NCBI RefSeq assembly: GCF_022581195.2
Contig: NC_061482.1
Coordinates: 12,896,001-12,960,000 of the forward strand
Origin: Helicoverpa zea
Taxonomy: Eukaryota; Arthropoda; Insecta; Lepidoptera; Noctuidae
Direction: 5' to 3'
DNA: 64,000 nucleotides
Each line of letters begins with the position of its first letter. The first letter of the stretch is position 1. Positions 1 through 10,909 of this stretch are shown one piece after another. A program made the translations under genes and the position numbers. The notes under the pieces were generated by a model that was not told where the DNA came from, did no database searches, and saw nothing but the letters and a program-made list of their open reading frames with translations.

Positions 1-3000
1 CCATACTTATTGTAGTTAAGTAGAAAAAAGTCCATATTATAAGTTCGGTTTCTAATTTGTGCAATAATAAAAATGATTTAAATCTATTGGAACCAGATTC
101 CGCTAGCAACATCTGGAAAATTCCGGACGAAGCTTAGGCATCCTAAAAATTCTTTGGCAGATTCACGAGCGAACCTAACCCTATCTCTGTTCGAAATATC
201 GACGCAAAGACCGCAATAAAGGCTGTATATCAAAATTTAAAAAAGAACAAGTAAGCAAGACGTCAGATAGATGCGATATCTTTGGTCGTGGCGAGCGTCG
301 TCGTGCGCTCACTATCGTAGCATCTCGCTCTTTCGCCGCTCACGACTCAAAACAAAACTAAACAGAGCATTCTGGAGATTAGAGACCACATCTCGAAACG
401 ATGCTCGACTTGCCGACTGTAGTTTGATCAGCTCTTCAAATGACGTTTGGTAAGCAAAAAATTGTGTAGGCACGCAGCATAGGCACTTCTCAGGCCAAGA
501 TATTTATAATATGAAAACTATGATCCTGAAATAAAAGATCTTCGAAGGATTTTGTAAACGAAGACTATAGCACTCAATGCATATACTGATTCTAATCCAA
601 GTTTAAGGTAGTACCTAGATGAAATTTCCAAAAACGAATACTCTGTAAATTGTAAAGCTTTTTAAGCTAATAGCTCTAGACTAAAATTCTAATAAAAGAT
701 AACTCTTGGTTCTCAAAGAATCTGAAAATATTTCTAGACCACTTTTGAGACTTCATGTCAACAATAGACCCCGAACTGAAAAGGTCTCAGTCAGTCTCAT
801 ACAATTTTGTGTTTTAGCAAATTGTTTAAGGTACATTATGGATTTAGAACGCTTATAAGCTGCATTGGGTTTTAAATGTTGGACGAAAACTAAGATACCG
901 TGACATTTAATGAAATCGTTGGTGATCGATTGCTTGGTTTTTATGCTCAAACTCGAATTAAATGGCAATTTTATACTGTTGAAGACATTGTGTGAAGTCT
1001 TTATTTCAGCAAAGGTGAGCATTTTCTTTTTGAATTAGTGTCAGTAAATAAAACATGAATATGCCATGTTGCAATACGTTCGTCAGACCCACTCAAAACA
1101 CTCAAAATTTCGTGTCAATCTCCGCCTAAGTTTGACACTCATAAATATCTGGATGAGCTGAACTTTCTAAGTGTCGTCCACTGACATGCGGCTTGTAACC
1201 CGTCCCACTGGTGACCCTTCTTGCGTAGGATGGTGATACACACTTTTATGCTTTTCCATAGCAAGAAGTAGTTTAAGAAAACTATGCTTTTGGAATGGAG
1301 CGATTTTGTTGATATGCGCAATGAATGTATGGAATAAAATAGTCTAAGGATCATAGCAGTTGTATTTTGGAAGAGTAAGTTCCTAATTTCATAAAGAAAT
1401 CTCTGTGTTGCACCTGCATTGAAGCCGTCCTGCGCCCTGCCCATTACTTGTTCAATTAGGCAACGTACACTAAAAAGCCTCATCTTTGTTTCTCATATAC
1501 AAGTGAAATTCCTTAGACTTTTGACGTGAGCGTGTTGGGTTAGTTAGTCGACGCACGCGCCGCCCGCCATTACGGTGTTACTTTTGCCCGTATTCCAACA
1601 ACCGGCACGATCAACTCCGTGTGTCCAAAGGACAATGGGCACTTTGTATGGGATTTGGTACCCGCTCCAACAGTAACGTATGATATATCATTAGAAAGGT
1701 ATTTACGTGAACAATAATAAAAACTATGGGGCTTGCCTCAATTAGCTGTCCGATCCGAGTAACGATAAAAATTAAATCGACATAGAAACAAGTATGTCAT
1801 CCATATATGCAAATTCATTAAGAGGAATATGTCGTCAGTGTAATAATTTTAAACTCAGTTAATAGACATCTTAAATTGTTTGAGATACACTCTATTATAA
1901 TCTAAAGGTTGTAATAGTCTATGGAGTCATACTACGGAAACACAATCGTCATCTGATTTGACAAAAGTTCAAAACATTTCTGAAAACTCAACTAATCATT
2001 TTAGTTACATACTATCTTTAAACATACTGGCTTCCATGTACCTACACATTATATGAAATAAAAAAAAACCTGTTATTAAAACACGATAATCATTAAACAT
2101 TAATTGATTGTAAATACTGAAAGACTTTCATCAAATACATAAGCTATATTCTGCGTGAACTGCAAAGGTTTGCACACAGACTTTTTTTAAAGCAGTGGGC
2201 AGGCAAACATTCTAAGAAGGCCAAATTCTTGTTTTTTTGTTACTTTACCAGTTTTTATTCAATACAGTTGGATTTAAGAACTACATCTACGTTGATGATT
2301 TATGAACATTATACATTCTATTAGTCGATGTCACGCGAAATGGACAAGGAATTGGGACTAGTCGTCATACTAAACATTTTTTGGCTTGCCAAGACCTACG
2401 CAATGGTACTAGAATCAACACTGTTGGACAGGGTACCAAAACGCCCATCGTCCTTTTCCTAACGTTCCGAACTTTGGGCTGACACGCTAAATTCTTGTGT
2501 CCATACCAAGGGGCTGGCCTTGGTTGTTTGTTAGTAGTTTGCGTAGTGAGTTTAACAAATACCGAGTGATACATTTTTTGTTGGGGTAACGATTGTTATA
2601 CTTAGGTCAGCACCTATGTATGGTATCGTTTTAATATAATACGTCATTTAAATAAGCAATTACAGTTTGAAATAAAAAAGGCCCTGCTAGTAGCGCAAGA
2701 AATATTAAGGTTTGAATTCAGCAGTTGCTATGCTACAAAATTTTACGTCATATGCGACTTTAGACGCTCAAAAAGGCCTAAGGTGATGTGATAAGCACAG
2801 TTTTAAGCACCAAATTCTTTACTCAATAATTATGGACGTGGGCTACTCTAGATTTAGTACCTAATGCTATGCCCGTAGGACATGATACATATTCTAAGGT
2901 TACAAGCATACCCGTAAAAAATTGAAACCATTATTAACTTTATAATAGGGTCCTTAAAATATCTGATAATAACACACCATGGGAGTTTATTTCATACCTT

Positions 3001-3975
3001 TTGTTCGGGATTACAAACTCAAGTTACCTCTACGTCAGAATGCTTGGTCCTTATGCTACTTTGTTAAGGTTCAGTATTGACTAGTTCTTTCTTTCTGATA
3101 CGAAAACAGCGTTTAGATGTGGTATCATTCTTTGTTCGCGCCGCGTTTGTAATTACAAATCGAAGCTTTTGAAAAGAATCAGATGATTGAAGAGGAATAG
3201 TACGTAGACGTATAATTTTGGTGCTGTATCACTGACACTAGAGAATAAATTCATGCATTCCTTTCCTTTGAAATGATATCAATTTTATTGTAAAACATCC
3301 TGCATTTGAAATTCTATCAGTTCAGTTTGGTCCTTATGGGTTTTATTCCATATAGACATGACACTTAGGTACGTGGACCATCTATGTATTTGATAACTTT
3401 TAAACTAGAACATACCTACAAGACTACTGAAATAAATAAAACGAGGAATACTTATGTGCTAAATATAGCAAATTACCAGGCCATACCTAATAAAACTGAA
3501 GAAAAAGCCTTCTATTAAACTGAAGACGTGAAGTTTAGCAATTTCGAAAGCAAAGCTCCAGGCGCTGTGTAGTCGTAGGCTCTTATTTTTACGAGCAACC
3601 CGGTACAAATTTGTAAGGGTCCGACACGAGCCGTGTTCACGCACGATAACTTTTTTTCTTTATTTTTTAATATATGACTCGTTTTGTACCGACCTCGGTG
3701 TAACTCGAAGGTCGAAGCATGATTGGATGTTGGTCTTTTTTGAATCGGTTCCACTGGTTTTGGAGCTAGAAATCACTTTATTACAGCAGTGATGAAAGTT
3801 CCATGTTTTTTATTCGTAAGGTTACCACTTCTCTTGTAATTAGTTTAGTTAGAATGTTTGTTGGAGTTTTCTTTGAGATTGTGTGTTGGATTTTTGTCGT
3901 TAGTATTAAAATTAAATTAGGTGCTTCTGTTTATTTTTTGAAGCTTTTCTACTCCGTTTTGTTTCAATTAACTGA
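1..3975. other. AT-rich intergenic or intronic DNA, no supported gene
   Basis: I see no gene with recognisable domains here. The longest open frame (1139-1483, minus, 114 codons) has no recognisable motif and AT-rich third positions, so I treat it as chance. Two segments are richer in GC than their surroundings (about 280-340 and 1540-1640), but neither has splice sites or motifs that would make it an exon. The stretch ends at the left target duplication of the hAT element. Confidence 0.6.
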
Positions 3976-3983
3976 GAAGTTCT
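3976..3983. repeat. 8-bp target site duplication of hAT copy A, left
   Basis: GAAGTTCT directly abuts the left terminal repeat and matches the octamer after the right terminus exactly. This fixes the element boundaries to the base. Confidence 0.93.
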
Positions 3984-4204
3984 CAAGGGCGGATCCACCG
4001 TTGTGGGCACGATGGGCATGCCCACAACCTTATTACCTAGACCTAGACTTGTGACATCACACTTTTACGGTTTTTTTAAATCGATAGGCTGATGATAACA
4101 CTAGGGAACAAAATAATACTTTTTTTTGTTGCATTTAATTTTATGACTGTTGTTTATTAATTCGAGATCACCATATTTTTTTTTCTAACAGCTTTAGTTT
4201 TTGA

Positions 4205-4775
4205 GGTACTTTTGTGTCCCAAAACTCAAAAAAATTCGCGCTCGCTACGCTCGCGGCTTTTTCACTTTGCGGTGGTTTAAGCCCAATGTCGAAAACGTTA
4301 GATTAGTTTAAGTTAAAATTGAAAGTAGAAAAGGATAGCACCCCCATAACGCCCTCTTTCAGGACTTTCTGGTTAACAAGAAGCGGTAAAGAACAAAACA
4401 GCAACACAGCTGTCTATTACAATAAAATTATTATTATTTACAATAGACACTATTTTACATTTTTTTGTACAAAACAGTACCAAAACTCAAAAAATCTCGC
4501 GCTCGCTACGCTCGCGGTTTTTTCACTTAGCAGTGGCTTTTTTTTTACTTGTTTCTGTGATTTCGTGTCCCAAGACTCCAAAATTTTGCGCTCACTACGC
4601 TCACAACTTCTTAATTTCACAGTACTTTTCCATAATTTCTATAGGTATTTTTGTGGCACAGAACTCAAAAATTTATAATATTTATACAGTTTTATTCCAC
4701 GTCTTCGCTTTTGGTTTTATAACTTGGTAACTACGACGAAATCTAAAAATGTTCCGGCTTGCTACGCTCGCGCAA
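4205..4775. repeat. Subterminal repeat cluster built on GCTCGCTACGCTCGCG
   Basis: A roughly 50-bp unit occurs about four times inside the left third of the hAT element: near 4216-4275, 4480-4540, 4566-4625 and 4745-4780. The core is an imperfect palindrome of alternating GCTCGC and GCGAGC-type words, preceded by CAAAACTCAAAAA and followed by a T-run and CACTT. The third copy is decayed (GCGCTCACTACGCTCACAAC). Subterminal repeats in hAT elements are often transposase-binding sites, but that role is inference here. No equivalent cluster is visible near the other end. Confidence 0.75.
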
Positions 4776-4864
4776 AAAACAAAACTACTCACAATCTTTC
4801 CATACATAGGGGTGCTTTAGTAATTAACCCCCGACGCAAAAACGACGGGGTGTTATAAGTTTGA

Positions 4865-4895
<31 letters not shown>

Positions 4896-5530
4896 ATGTG
4901 GCATCGTAGCTCCCAAACGGATGATCCGATTGTAATGCGGTTTTTTTTGTTTGAAAGGTATGTCATTCGGGAGTGTTCTTAGCTATGTTTGGTGGAAATC
5001 GGTTCAGGTCTTCAAGGTCATCAGCTCGTTTGTTAGGTGTGATAGGAATGTTACACGCTCAGTTTACTTGCAAGCATATGTGGGATCAGAAATTTGAAAC
5101 ACTAATGTCTTCTGGAACCACTGAGCTGGTCTGCTGTTAGGACACGAAGATAGGAGACGTAACCCTGAACTGCCTTTTAGTAAACCCATCGAGTTTGGGC
5201 TCGTTGAATTTGTCTTGACTAGCTCTCTTCATTTTTCTAATTGACTAGAACCTGATGCTGGAAATAGGATGTGGCGGATGAAACCCTGGAATGCCGGAAT
5301 GAAACGGATAAACCGATTTATATGTATTTTTGCTGAAAGTCTAAAATGACCAAAGGTTAATCTTTATTGTTTCTCAATCTGTGCAATTCTCCCAGAGCCA
5401 GTTTGTCATGAGGATTGTTAAACAGCTTCCTTTGGCCGAGATCGCATATAGCGACCACATCTTAAAATAAAAGAAATTTAATGAAAGAAGGAAAAATTAA
5501 GGAGCTCCTTCAAAAAGCATGAAATAAAAT

Positions 5531-6027
5531 AAAATTATAAATTTTAAAAAACCCCCGACCCAAAAAAGCACGCAATTATTATGACAAAAGTTTAAAAACG
5601 CTAAACCCTATAAAAAGCAAAAAATAACTTTTAACACTACGTAAGTACCAACTAAAGCATGTCAGACTAAACTAAATTTTGACGTGTCGGGGGACCGCTT
5701 TTTACCTTTAAAAATACTACATTAATCAAATGATACCTACTTAATTACAACATTCGTATAAAAAAACACGTATCTAAACAAAATTATATAAAAAGTTATA
5801 AGAAGTATATATAATGTAGTAGTATATAATTACTTCTAACGTTAAGCTAATAAATTAGAGCGGTCCCCCGACACGACAAAATTTAGTTTAGTCTGACATG
5901 CTTTAGTTGGTACTTACGTAGTGTTAAAAGTTATTTTTTGCTTTTTATAGGGTTTAGCGTTTTTAAACTTTTGTCATAATAATTGCGTGCTTTTTTGGGT
6001 CGGGGGTTTTTTAAAATTTATAATTTT
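5531..6027. repeat. Internal long inverted repeat in hAT copy A (2 x 169 bp)
   Basis: Arms 5531-5699 and 5859-6027 are reverse complements over 169 bp. I noticed one mismatch (GACGTGTCGG versus GTCGTGTCGG) around 5682. A 159-bp AT-rich spacer separates them. Each arm runs from AAAATTATAAATTTT through ACCCCCGACCCAAAAAAG to CGGGGGACCGCT. It could be an independent foldback MITE nested in the hAT element. I see no target duplication at its edges, so an internal duplication-inversion is equally possible. Confidence 0.88.
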
Positions 6028-6537
6028 TGATTGCGGTACATAAGCTAGAGACGGAACTGATAGTGAGCATAATATGAGTTTAGATATATTAAAAAAATAA
6101 AAAAAACTTTTTAGCATTATTAGATTGGTTCGTAATTTTATTTTGTCGTTTTTTTTTTTTGGGGTGCTCAATAGGTAGCAGCCCCGGGTGCCACCCGATG
6201 CTATGCCGCCACTGGTAGTTGAGAAGTGCACCAAATGCGTCAAACCCTCCCTATATTGGCTTACTGGCTACTAGAGGTTATTGATTGAAATAGGTTTGGA
6301 TCGAAACTATTTTTTTTATCGGGTCCAACTTCCTCCTAAGTTTATTTTCATTCCTAATGCCAAAGTCCTGATGCTCAGAAAAAAGGAAATAATTTCATTC
6401 AAAAGTTCATAAACGACTTGCATAATTTTTAATGAGCATGTTCATGCTCCGACTTGTACTTTTCTAGTAGCCGCTTCTAGTTCCGATTTTCTAGTAGCTG
6501 TGACCACAACCTTTTTTGAGGGCTGGATCCGCGCTTG

Positions 6538-6545
6538 GAAGTTCT
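6538..6545. repeat. 8-bp target site duplication of hAT copy A, right
   Basis: GAAGTTCT follows the terminal CTTG of the element and is identical to the left octamer. Confidence 0.93.
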
Positions 6546-9500
6546 GAATTTGGTTTCTGCGGCCGCCAAGATGCCAGTGTCATTTTCATTATAACCCTAA
6601 TTGAATACATACATGCAACAACACTGTCTGAACTCAAATGGCATCTGATTATATTGCTGATCATTTGCGGAATTGCAACTTTAGCACAATAATGTGCAAA
6701 AATAATTTAAGCATGATGATGTCTGAACCTTGATTCTCTTCAACGTAATTGGGCTTATAAACAAACTGGCTTAAACCAGTGTTTTCTCGCGTTCCGTGGA
6801 AACCTCTCCCCAAAAATACAACCTTTGTCACCAAAGATTTTTTTTAAAATCGGTGCATTAATTTGGAGTACAAACGTCCGACAAAAAAATTGCATAGAAG
6901 CATACATAGTAGGTATACTACTATATTGTAATAGTATCGAAGTATCGATAACAATTCCAAAACACAGTCGGATATTACAATTGCATTCGTCTGTCTCGCC
7001 TTTGAATTGCTTACATGATCGTAGGGCGCATGTCTGAATGATGCATCACGTCTTGTTTGCGTCTATCGCCTTGATATGCAAGCAACGGTCACTGCTTAGC
7101 ATTTCGGTGATCAACACGAAGTCAACACGGGAACGATATCTTGACCCCAGAATTTCATGAGTAAACACATAAGGATTGCTTCTTTAAATTGCTAAAGTAT
7201 GTATGAAGGGGACTGGCGCTTGCAGACGTCAAACAATGCAGTTAGGGGTTTTGGGACATCAACAGGAATTCATGAAAATGTTGTGCGCACGTCAAGTGAC
7301 CAGAGATGAACTATAGAAGCTAGATGATAATATAACGCGTTAGTTCAAAGGCCATCAAGAAGAGGATGCAAGTTATTTGTTTAACAAAATAATTTGAAGC
7401 AGTTTGTTCGGACTTTGAAATTATCAAGTAAATAAGCGTTATTAAAATCAAAATAACCGCATAAGTAACTACTTAGTGTTTGTACACGACACATCGCCTG
7501 TCACGACAAAAATCTTGTGTGGTCGAAGCGACCAATGTTTCTTGGACCATTTTATTTCTAAAATTTTGTACCCAGATAGTCCAAGTTATGATGGCTATGC
7601 ATAGTTGAGAGACTTGACAAAATTATAGGTTTAGAACAGGAAAATGTTATTAAGTGTAACATTTCTAGATTATGCGTTGTGGGAAAACGAAATAGAGTTA
7701 TTACGAATTTTAGGGCAAAGACCACCGTGACGATATTTCAAGTAGGTGAACGGGTTTTTCAGTTACTTAATTAACGATATCTAAACACGTAACATTGTCT
7801 TGTGAGTTTCCTTATTTTACAGTACATATGTTGCCTTTTCCTAAGGCAACTGCAGAATCGGTTACCGAATAGTGATTATCATCAACACAAGCTTAACAAG
7901 CTTAATTAAAACATTGTATAGGCGCAGGAAATTGCAATAAATATATTGCAAACGTGAGATGCAATAATGTGATTCAAATAACTCTACGAGTACTCAAACC
8001 ATTAGAAAGCAATATATTATTTTGTCATACTATAGCTTTAATCACACTGGTCACGTGACCGAAATGCAGCAATATGCAATAGTGGAAACGTGTTCGAATC
8101 TTAGACTTGGCTATAATTTATGTAGGGTCACGCACGCATTCACTAATAAAATCACAGCAATATGATAAATCATGTAAATTCAAGGTATTCCTCTCTAAAC
8201 GATAAATAATTCATTAAGTGTCCTGAAAGATATGCAATTCAGGGCTTAATTTTCAAAAGTAACTGCCAATAAATGTTTCGCGCCATCCAACGGTGCGCAG
8301 GGAAAATTGCACGCGCCATCTTGGAAATCGGACTATAGCGCATGCGCCCTCGACACGTTTAGAAGAAATAAAACCTACGTGGTATACGATAGCGGCGTAC
8401 AAACTTATTTGATCGGTCGTTCAACCATGTCGATGGTGCGTGTTGCTCTAGCGCATATGTGCGTCTCGCTCTGTCGTACCGTTAAGGTGGTATGCCTGAG
8501 TTATGGCATTCCGATGTTACCACCACCACCACGGAGGCTGTGCGGGCAGCGCGTAATAGTAACTTACATGTGATTTTAGTCTTACATCCAATGTTTCTTA
8601 CAAGGTGTGAACGCCCTCTGCTATTAGAAAATTAATTGATGATTTTTCAACCTATTTATTATGAAGTATCACTTTTACTGGCTATTACTGATAATTGTTC
8701 GGCTGTTAATCATGTTTACAGACCGTTTACAAGTAAAAGTAAATAAACTTAGACTGTTCTAAGCGTTATCGTAGTCTTAATCCTAAAATCTATAGCTTTA
8801 ACACTGGACATCTAAAGCAGTGTTAACTTTTTGCAAAGTTAACACTGGTTTAGATCTTTTGACCTAAAACTGTTTTAGGAACTTTTCAGAGTTTTGTATT
8901 ACTTTTGGATTACCTATTATGCAAGAACAGAAAGGCCCAGGGAAACTTTTGTCAATCAAGAATTTTTGATAGAAGTCTCGCATATCATTGTAAGATTTAA
9001 AGTCTATCTGAGTGAAATTTCTATGATCCATAGCCTCATCTATTTCCACGGCCCTTTCATTTAACGATACTTATAGATGTAGATGATAGATTTTGATATG
9101 CCTGAATCAAATCATTTCATCGTCATGGCCATATTGAAAAGACTTTGGACTTGGAGTATGGAAAAGCCCAGTAACATATTTCGGTTCTAAGGACCAATGT
9201 CAAGTTATGAGTCGGCCTTTAATTATTCAATACCAAGAAGTGATGGGGCGTCGCTAATCAAATAAATAACGATTCCCAAAATACTTCACAAATGATCCGA
9301 TGCATCCGATTCGTTTATCGATAAATCAATCAAATCGATATAATACAAATACTGGCGAACGTATCGCCAAATAAGGACAATCGTTCGCATGACGCGGCCA
9401 CTCGTTTCCTTTCGATGAATATTGAATAGAATCAATTCCATATTTAGTTAGAATCTGTTGTATCTCAGCTTAACCATTGCCGGACTAGATAAGACTCTAT

Positions 9501-9875
9501 GTTTAGGTGCATAAGGTAGATTAACGCGTGAGGCTGGGTTTGCAAACGAATAATATGCAATCAGCCAATGGTTTGTAGCTTGCAACTATGCAAAGTGATG
9601 TCATAGACTTACCGGTATGAAACGTGTATTAAAATCCGCTTTTAGTGGTGTTGGCACTTAGAATTTAGTTTTTGCTAAGTATGTCATGTATTTGCTTAGG
9701 TACTCGTAAGTAACCAGCTACCAGTTTATTGAGATAAGATAGAATTTAGATAGAAATATTTGGCTGTATCTAGGTAACGTTTGTAAATAAACGACCATGA
9801 TGTTAGTGTATGTGTTTTTCAGAAGGTGATTCAAAACTGAAATATCATCATGAAAGATCATCATCAAAATTTTTC
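6546..9875. other. No supported gene; one GC-richer patch
   Basis: Mostly AT-rich DNA. A patch at about 8280-8560 is richer in GC and contains an 88-codon open frame ending near a CCACCACCACCACGG run (about 8520-8535). It has no convincing splice sites, domain or start context, and I do not call it a gene. The rest shows no recognisable structure. Confidence 0.5.
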
Positions 9876-9970
9876 TTATCATCCCACTGCTGGGCACTGG
9901 GCACTGGGCACAAGCCTCCACTCGCACAGAGAAGGATTGAGTGTCAATCATCACGCTTGCTTAGTGCTCT
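9876..9970 (-). repeat. Fragment of a lepidopteran GCCCAGCAGTGGGA repeat
   Basis: The plus strand reads CCCACTGCTGGGCAC, then AAGCCTCCACTCGCACAGAG, AAGGATTGAG and ATCACGCTTGCTT. From memory this word series is a dispersed repeat very common in moth and butterfly genomes, here in reverse. A small local triplication of TGGGCAC (about 9890-9911) has been added. I cannot assign it firmly to a SINE or LINE family. The same GCCCAGCAGTGGGA word opens each unit of the 147-bp array at 27481. Confidence 0.6.
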
Positions 9971-10548
9971 GTTCTTCAAAAAATACTGGTAGGTAAGAAC
10001 TGATAGGTGTTTTTAGACCATACAAGGTACTTACCTATCTGAGATGGAATTAAATGAATAAAAATATATTTCAAGCGAAAATGACGCCATTTTATTTCTC
10101 CGAACGAGCAGTGCCTTCTTCCCACTCTGTTGCATAATAAATAGTACCTACCTACCTATCTACATTTATTTCACGTAAAACCTGTGTCTATTTTATACGT
10201 AGGTACCTTCTGTATACAAATATCAGCTTAATACGACGTTACGGTTCGTGTTAGAATTCCTTATAAGGCAATTAGTGGGTACAATGATATTTCGCGCGCT
10301 ATGTACGCTGGCAGATGAAAATAAGTAGGAAGGTATTTAGTTACTTTATAACTATTTAAAAAATAATGATTTAACTAGACCAGAAAAAAACTAAATTATT
10401 ATATAAGTACCCACATGCCAGTAGTATTAACTTTTTACCATCCCAGTTTTAGGTCAAATCAGGTCATTGTCGCCTGGAATATATATTTTTGTGTTTATTA
10501 CAATTTTTGCGGCTTGTAGTAACGCTTAAAAACTAATAAATCGAACTA
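9971..10548. other. No feature seen
   Basis: AT-rich sequence with many TAGGTACC-like words. I see no gene or repeat with defined ends. Confidence 0.5.
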
Positions 10549-10909
10549 TTAGAAATAATTAGGCGATTTGCCCGCCTAATGAGGCAGTGGCGGAATTTGG
10601 AACTAACTTGTAGTAACGCCATCTGTGTGTTCGTTGTGTAACTGCTTGCAACGCGCCACCTATCGCATACTCTGGGAACTACTACAGCTTAACCGCACGG
10701 TTACATGTTCGTTTTGTATACAACTGGTAGATGGCGCTGTTAAACTATAACGGCACGTCGGCTCATCTTTGCGAAAGCTATTGTATAGATGGCGCTAGCG
10801 TAACGTTAAGTTAATTTGCTAAACCCTCATGATAGATGGCGTTAGTGAATTTTAGTTTTAGATTTCGCCACTGTCTCATTAGGCGGGCGAATCGCCTAAA
10901 TATTTCTAA
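10549..10909. mobile_element. Foldback MITE, 361 bp, with hairpin ends
   Basis: Inverted repeats of about 47 bp lie at 10549-10595 and 10863-10909, with a handful of mismatches. The core of each is TTAGGCGAT, GCCCGCCTAATGAG, CAGTGGCG. Within each arm ATTAGGCG and CGCCTAAT form their own short hairpin, so each end can fold alone. The inside carries three AGATGGCG(C/T)T words (about 10731, 10787, 10834), which I recall as typical of lepidopteran MITEs. I cannot settle the target duplication: TTA and TAA flank the GGCG ends as complements rather than direct repeats. There is no ORF. The superfamily is unassigned. Confidence 0.82.

Larger units (their letters stand above)
3984..6537 (+). mobile_element. 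Non-autonomous hAT element, copy A (2,554 bp)
   Basis: Seen: terminal inverted repeats CAAGGGCGGATCCA (3984-3997) and its complement TGGATCCGCGCTTG (6524-6537), one mismatch in 14. The 8-bp target duplication GAAGTTCT lies at 3976-3983 and 6538-6545. An 8-bp duplication and a C-A-x-G-G-type terminus are hallmarks of the hAT superfamily. No ORF resembles a hAT transposase, so this copy must have been moved in trans. The inside is composite: a hairpin just inside the left end (4000-4027), several copies of a GCGCTCGCTACGCTCGCG unit (4219-4775), a TG microsatellite (4871-4895), the word series from CCCCCGACGCAAAAACGACG onward that I know as common in Lepidoptera, and a 169-bp inverted repeat (5531-6027). 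Apparent ORFs inside (for example 4319-4678 and 5974-6243) are recapitulated exactly in copy B because the DNA is the same, and are not evidence of genes. Confidence 0.93.
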
